The notes below the pieces were generated by a model that had not been told where the DNA came from, ran no database searches, and saw only the letters and a list, made by a program, of their open reading frames with translations. DNA of 32,597 bases from Verrucomicrobiota bacterium (lineage in GTDB: Bacteria > Verrucomicrobiota > Verrucomicrobiia > Opitutales > Oceanipulchritudinaceae): NCBI GenBank assembly GCA_021208135.1, contig JAJOKB010000039.1, forward strand, positions 1-32,597, read 5' to 3'. This document shows, piece by piece, positions 28,509 to 32,597 of the stretch. The translations under genes and the position numbers were made by a program. Numbering within the stretch: the stretch's first letter is position 1; each line of letters opens with the position of its first letter.

Positions 28509-29195
28509 AAACGTCACATCACCAGTTCTGGAATGCCGTGATATTCACAAAAGCTTCCGCAGCGGTCAGCAATTGATCCCTGTACTGCGCGGCGTTGATC
28601 TGGTTTTACAGCGTCAAACTACCGTCAGCATCAGAGGTGAATCCGGTAGCGGCAAAACTACTTTGCTCAATATTTTATCCGGCTTGGAACAACCCGACCA
28701 AGGATCACTGTTTTGGTCCGGCGAACTGATTACCGGTTTATCTCTTGCAGGGCTTGCAAGGCGCAGAGTGCTTTTGTCGGCCTGGTTTTTCAGGCTTATT
28801 ATCTGATTGCTGAATTGGACGCCCTGGAAAATGTTCTTTTTGCTGCCCGGCTGACCGGTAAACCCATTAAGCCCTCGCGTGAGCGCGCCCGGCAATTACT
28901 GCACTCCGTTGGGCTCGAAAACAGGCAACACAGCAAACCATCCCAACTTTCAGGTGGCGAGCGGCAACGTGTGGCAGTGGCGCGGGCACTGATGAACGAA
29001 CCGGCTCTGGTCTTGGCGGATGAGCCGACCGGTAACCTGGATGAGCGCACCGCCGGCGCGGTCATGGAGATTTTACTCAACGTGTGCGCTGACGCCCGCA
29101 CATCGCTGTTACTGGTCACGCACAGTCCGGTTTTTGCTGCTATGGCCCAGCAGCAATTATTTTTGCACAATGGTCGCTTTGAAACTTCGGCCTGA
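28501..29195 (+). CDS. lolD: Lipoprotein-releasing ABC transporter ATP-binding protein LolD
   Basis: ATPase of the Lol complex. Start ATG 28501 lies inside the last codons of the permease gene. Walker A GESGSGKTT, Q-loop region FVGLVFQAYYLIAELDALENV, signature LSGGERQR, Walker B ALVLADEPTGNLDE and VTHSP switch all match LolD/MacB-type ATPases. The frame breaks once near 28765-28780; adding one base gives 231 residues, the standard LolD size. It is probably cotranscribed with lysS and the permease. Confidence 0.9.
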
Positions 29196-29249
29196 TCGAT
29201 TGCCGCCGTGAAAAACTTGAACCAGGGCTTCGGCAGATAATCAGTCCAA

Positions 29250-30020
29250 CTAAAACTTCAGGTGACGGATGGTGTCTGATTGATTGATCAGTTGCCGCAA
29301 GGAGGCGATGCCGATGCGCAGGTGGTCGTCAACGAATTTCTCTGATACTTTGGAATCGCTTTCGGCGGTCTTAACGCCCTCGGGGATCATGGGCTGGTCG
29401 CTGACCAGAAGCAGCGCTCCTGTTGGAATGTGGTTAAAGAAACCTACTGAAAACAGAGTGGCCGTTTCCATATCTACTGCCATGATTCGGTTTCGTTCAA
29501 GATATTCCTTAAAGCGCATATCGTACTCCCAGACTCTCCGGTTGGTGGTATAAACCGATCCGGTCCAATAGTCGCGTTCGTGTTCACGGATCGTGCGCGA
29601 AATAGCCTTTTGCAGGGCAAATGCCGGCAGCGCAGGAATTTCCGGTGGAAAATAATCATTCGAGGTACCTTCCCCACGGATAGCTGCGATCGGGAGAATC
29701 AAGTCACCCAATTGGTTGCGTTTTTTCAGTCCACCGCATTTGCCCAAAAACAAGACCGCACGCGGTAAGGTTGCTATCAACAGATCCATGATGGTGGCGG
29801 CATTGGCACTGCCCATCCCAAAATTGATCATGGTAATTTCGCCAGCAGTAGCAGTCGGCATGGGACGGTCCATTCCGCGTACAGGTACGTCCATCATGCG
29901 TGCAAACCGATGCACGTAATCATTGAAATTGGTCAGGAGGATGTATTTGCCAAATTCCTTGAGAGGAACTCCAGTGTACCTCGGTAACCAATTGGCCACA
30001 ATTTCATCTTTGTTGATCAT
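29250..30020 (-). CDS. amn: AMP nucleosidase, short form
   Basis: Hydrolyses AMP to adenine and ribose-5-phosphate. I chose ATG 30020 (MINKDEIVANWLPRYTG), as the frame extends upstream to 30095 only by running into the reductase gene. The 256 residues match the catalytic C-terminal nucleoside-phosphorylase-like domain of Amn: INFGMGSANAATIMDLL, FLGKCGGL, EGTSNDYFPPEIPALPAF, AVDMETATLFSVGF and LLVSDQP. The N-terminal domain of about 200 residues seen in the long E. coli form is absent, as in some other short AMP nucleosidases. It lies 19 bases after the aldo/keto reductase. Confidence 0.88.
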   Translation of the reverse strand: MINKDEIVANWLPRYTGVPLKEFGKYILLTNFNDYVHRFARMMDVPVRGMDRPMPTATAGEITMINFGMGSANAATIMDLLIATLPRAVLFLGKCGGLKKRNQLGDLILPIAAIRGEGTSNDYFPPEIPALPAFALQKAISRTIREHERDYWTGSVYTTNRRVWEYDMRFKEYLERNRIMAVDMETATLFSVGFFNHIPTGALLLVSDQPMIPEGVKTAESDSKVSEKFVDDHLRIGIASLRQLINQSDTIRHLKF

Positions 30021-30039
30021 GGCGTCATCTGGTGAAGAT

Positions 30040-31026
30040 TTACCAAGCGTAATTGAGCGGTGCCTCTCCGCCGGGACCCGGGAAAATGGTGTCAATCCGC
30101 TTCATGGTCTCAGTGCTTAGTTTGATTTCCGGAACACGCAGATTGTCTTGCAACTGACTGAGTGTGCGCGGCCCGATGATAGGAGCTGTAACCACTGGGT
30201 TATGAAGCAGCCATGCCAATGCCACATTGGCGGGAGACTCTCCCAGTTCGGCACACAAGTCTTCCCATTGCTGCAACTGGGCACGTTTGGATTCAATGCG
30301 TTTTTGCATACCTTCATTGCCACGCCGCCCGCCCTGCACACCTTTGAGTACACCTCCGAGCAGGCCTCCGGCGAGTGGGCTCCAGGGAATGATGCCAAGT
30401 CCGAAGTGACGGCAGGCGGGGATCACTTCAGCCTCAATCATGCGATTTTCCAGATTGTAAATACTCTGTTCCGAAATGAGGCGCATACTATTGCGAAACC
30501 TTGCCTCTTGATTGAATGTGGCTATGTCCCAGCCGGCAAAATTGGATGATCCGATGTAGCGGATTTTGCCCTGTTGGTAGAGTGTGGAGAAGGCTTGCAG
30601 TAATTCATCTGTCGGACAATTGCGATCGATGTGGTGCATTTGGTATAAATCGATATAATCCGTTTGTAACCGCCGCAGACTTTCATCGCAATTGCGCATG
30701 ATTTTGCGGGCGTTGAGAAGCCGTTCATCATTGGGATCGCGCACCCCTTCCTTGTTCATTGTGTTGTAGACCTTGGTTGCCAGAACGACCTGCTCGCGAC
30801 GTCCTCCTCCTTGCGCGAACCAGCGCCCCATGATTTTTCGGTCACACCCTCACCGGCAACCCAGCCATAAACATCTGCGGTGTCAAAAAAATTGAATACC
30901 AGCCGCGAGTGCTGCGTCCATGATCGCAAAACTATCAGCTTCGCTGGTCTGGGGACCAAAATTCATTGTTCCGAGGCATAGCGGTGAAACGCGCAAGCCA
31001 CTGTGTCCTAATCTACGGTATTCCAT
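30040..31026 (-). CDS. Aldo/keto reductase (frame-broken)
   Basis: NADPH-dependent oxidoreductase, TIM barrel. Start ATG 31026 (MEYRRLGHSGLRVSPLCLG). Catalytic residues are in FFDTADVYG (Asp and Tyr), LATKVYNTM (Lys) and YQMHHID (His); the C-terminal cofactor region includes IIGPRTLSQLQDNL. Two breaks compensate: one extra A in the plus-strand A run near 30884-30890 and one missing base near 30829-30838. Correction gives 328 residues, the usual size. It is of the potassium-channel-beta/YajO-like class. The physiological substrate is unknown, and it leads the AMP nucleosidase gene. Confidence 0.88.
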
Positions 31027-31219
31027 GCCCAGAAGGTTAACTCCGAATGCGCTTTTGTCCAGAATGGATACTTGGGTTGTTGGTTTTAATGCGGCGATTG
31101 ACAATAGATTGGGGGCAATGCTGCCATCTGCAGAAAGGCTCTTTCGAAAGTTGCGATTTAGAATCAGATTAGATGTTGACGATGCAAATGAATGGTGCCT
31201 TAGTTAGCCTCATATTTTT

Positions 31220-31293
31220 GGCGCGGTAGCCAAGTGGTAAGGCCGAGCTCTGCAAAAGCTCTATCGCCGGTTCGATTCCGGCCCGCGCCTCCA
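31220..31293 (+). tRNA. tRNA-Cys (GCA)
   Basis: The 74 bases fold as a full cloverleaf. Acceptor GGCGCGG pairs with CCGCGCC; the D arm is GCC/GGC; anticodon stem GAGCT/AGCTC has loop CTGCAAA (anticodon GCA); T arm GCCGG/CCGGC has loop TTCGATT. The discriminator base is T, as required for cysteine, and CCA is encoded. The 193 bases between it and the reductase start hold no gene I can see; a weak TTGACG at 31176-31181 may be the -35 box. Confidence 0.95.
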
Positions 31294-31311
31294 TTTTTAG
31301 ATCTTTCCGCA

Positions 31312-31343
31312 TAAAAAAGCCCCTCACCGACAGGTGAAGGGCT
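31312..31343 (-). terminator. Rho-independent terminator of the His-rich gene
   Basis: Read on the minus strand, AGCCCTTCACC-TGTC-GGTGAGGGGCT forms an 11-base stem with one mismatch and a four-base loop, followed by TTTTTT. It sits at the inferred stop codon of the His-rich gene. It stands between that gene and the convergent tRNA-Cys, so it may also shield the two from each other. Confidence 0.85.
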
Positions 31344-32382
31344 ATGCAAAAAAAGTCTCGAACAAGGGTTGTTATTCCCAAATAAGCCAAATTGTCGACT
31401 GCCCAACTCCAATACCACGGCAGAAGTGCTGGGTTAACATAAATCCAGTGTCCACTCTCCTGATTCGAAATCCAGTAGAGCTGATGAGGACCTCCGGGGC
31501 CCCAAGCATACAACCATTGTCCGGATGGTAGCCAGAGCCAAGGCCAGTTTTCCGTATATGCCCAACCGAGGTCTCCATGCACCCAGTGGTCATCAAATTC
31601 ATGCGTATGGCTCCAATAGCCATGGATACCACCGACACGAAACTCAAACTCGGCGTGCGTCTCAACTTCGCCTCCACCCGCCAAAGTGGCCTTGGCTTCG
31701 AGGTGCAGGTGGTAAGTTCCCGGTTGAGTGAAAACCCAAAACATATGACGGTGCGCTCCCGCAGGCAAGGTATACGGATTCTTGGTTCCCTCCACGGTGT
31801 TCCAATACCAGGTGATTTCACCAAAACTGCCTACCGTGAACATCGCAACCTCCCCAGGGCCCTCCACATCGTGAAGTTCGATGGAAATCAATCCTTCAAA
31901 CTGCGCTGGGTCCAATTCCTCGGTTTCGATGCCCAAAAAGGGACGCCTTCCAGAGGAGCTTGATCCACTACGAAAATCCAGCTGCCCGGCGCGGCAAGCT
32001 GAGCGAACGCAGGATGATCCTCTGTCACTTGTCTGGCGGCAAAACCACTCAGCAAAAACGATACCGCGTCAGGAGATAACCCGTGGTGGTCATGATCGTC
32101 GTCATGGTCATGGTCATCATCATGGCCGTGTTCATCGTGATCATCGTGATGATGCCCATGGCCATGGGAGTCACCATATGCGACAAAGAAGCGTAATCCG
32201 TGCTCGCTGTCATACTCGAGGGCAATTCCGGCATGCCCTTCCCGTATCACCATACGATGGGAGTGGTCATGGTCGTGATCATGATGGTGATCATGATCCC
32301 CATGTGCGTGAACAACGTTTCCGATCAGCCCCAGTGACAGTCCAACCAGAGGCAATTGATAGATAGGTCTATTGATTTTCAT
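31342..32382 (-). CDS. His-rich, choice-of-anchor-M-like secreted protein with Trp-rich tail
   Basis: Probable surface protein with a metal link. Start ATG 32382 gives a signal peptide ([16 protein letters not shown]). Next come His/Asp clusters ([16 protein letters not shown] and a second of about 40 residues), split by a strand pair ([17 protein letters not shown]). Then a choice-of-anchor-M-like domain runs through [41 protein letters not shown] and FEFRVGG. The last 70 residues are Trp-rich ([14 protein letters not shown]). A missing T near 31935-31940 and an extra base in the A run 31348-31354 explain two breaks; the corrected gene ends RDFFA-TAG at 31342 with 346 residues. Uncorrected, the frame runs through the terminator and the complement of the tRNA gene. 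The start overlaps the upstream gene by 14 bases. Confidence 0.75.
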
Positions 32383-32597
32383 TGAGTTTCGTTGGGTTAA
32401 AAAATTTGAGCCACATCCCGGTTTCATTTTGAAACAGCCACGGAAAGAAGTCCTGCGTACTCCAGCACCAACCGAGATCTTCACGCCAAAGCCAGAAGCT
32501 ATGCGGATTACCCGGTTGGTGAAAAAACACCCACCCCAGCAGGGGAGAAAAAACCCACGGTTTCTGCCGGGTATGGACCCAGCCCATCCAGCTGGAC
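32369..32597 (-). CDS. 3' end of a secreted protein with Trp-rich tail (partial)
   Basis: The frame is open from the window edge to TAG 32369-32371, so only the last 75 residues are seen. They carry the same Trp/Phe-rich module as the next gene and the first gene in the window ([46 protein letters not shown]) and end PTKLNENQ. No other domain is visible. It overlaps the His-rich gene start by 14 bases and therefore is in its operon. It may well be a related protein. Confidence 0.7.
   Translation of the reverse strand, partial: SSWMGWVHTRQKPWVFSPLLGWVFFHQPGNPHSFWLWREDLGWCWSTQDFFPWLFQNETGMWLKFFNPTKLNENQ

Noticed and set aside
31169-31341. C-terminal extension of the His-rich protein containing RAGIEPA-like peptide
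   Set aside because: This peptide is the well-known artefact of translating the complement of a tRNA gene. The extension passes through the terminator, and one base in the A7 run restores a TAG before it.
32084-32300. Repetitive cat/gtc tracts that could look like a repeat array
   Set aside because: They encode the His/Asp clusters of the secreted protein; there are no regular spacers, so this is not a CRISPR or satellite.
1-32597. Mobile element or decayed genomic island
   Set aside because: No transposase, integrase, phage gene, terminal repeats or tRNA-linked att sites were seen; frame breaks do not cluster in one block.

Overview
The window is about 32.6 kb of a Gram-negative, outer-membrane-bearing bacterium, most likely a member of the Verrucomicrobiota (Opitutae-like). 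Evidence: an Oar-like TonB-dependent receptor with an N-terminal carboxypeptidase-regulatory domain, a PEP-CTERM protein, kdsA for lipopolysaccharide, Lol-type lipoprotein export genes, and secreted proteins ending in a Trp/Tyr-rich tail that I associate from memory (not checked) with marine Opitutae. There are no insertion sequences, phage genes or CRISPR arrays. One tRNA gene (Cys, GCA) is present.

Layout. 1-5.8 kb (+): the 3' part of a secreted lamin-tail/choice-of-anchor-J-like protein, an Oar-type TonB receptor, a PEP-CTERM protein and a terminator. 5.9-10.3 kb (+): an exported coiled-coil protein of unknown role, an inositol-monophosphatase-family enzyme and, overlapping it by one base, a PD-(D/E)XK nuclease fused to an XPD/DinG-type helicase. 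10.3-12.8 kb (-): a family 2 glycoside hydrolase and a protein with a long Asp/Glu tail capped by arginines. 13.0-16.3 kb (+): grpE, dnaJ and an NtrC-type sigma-54 activator, preceded by a good candidate sigma-54 promoter. 16.3-21.5 kb (-): a tightly overlapping run kdsA-hflX-ACP-AMP ligase-SDR-KAS III. 21.7-24.1 kb (+): a ZnuACB-type metal ABC transporter. 24.1-25.7 kb (-): a TIM-barrel sugar isomerase/epimerase-like enzyme and a DUF3016 protein. 25.8-29.2 kb (+): lysS, a LolC/E-type permease and lolD. 29.2-31.0 kb (-): AMP nucleosidase and an aldo/keto reductase. 31.2 kb (+): tRNA-Cys. 31.3-32.6 kb (-): a His-rich choice-of-anchor-M-like secreted protein and the 3' end of another secreted gene, both with the Trp-rich tail.

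The assembly carries many one-base frame breaks, most of them in runs of T/A or G, in genes that should be essential (lysS, grpE, dnaJ, lolD). When single bases are restored, the genes give full-length family proteins. I therefore treat these as sequencing or assembly errors and annotate whole genes across the breaks.

The most interesting content is: (i) a Trp/Tyr-rich C-terminal module of about 65 residues shared by three secreted proteins at the two ends of the window; (ii) the His-rich choice-of-anchor-M-like protein, which may be a surface metal-handling partner of a ZnuABC system whose ZnuA has lost the usual first His ligand; (iii) the compact ACP/ligase/SDR/KAS III cassette embedded in the kdsA-hflX operon; (iv) a possible self-regulated sigma-54 chaperone operon.
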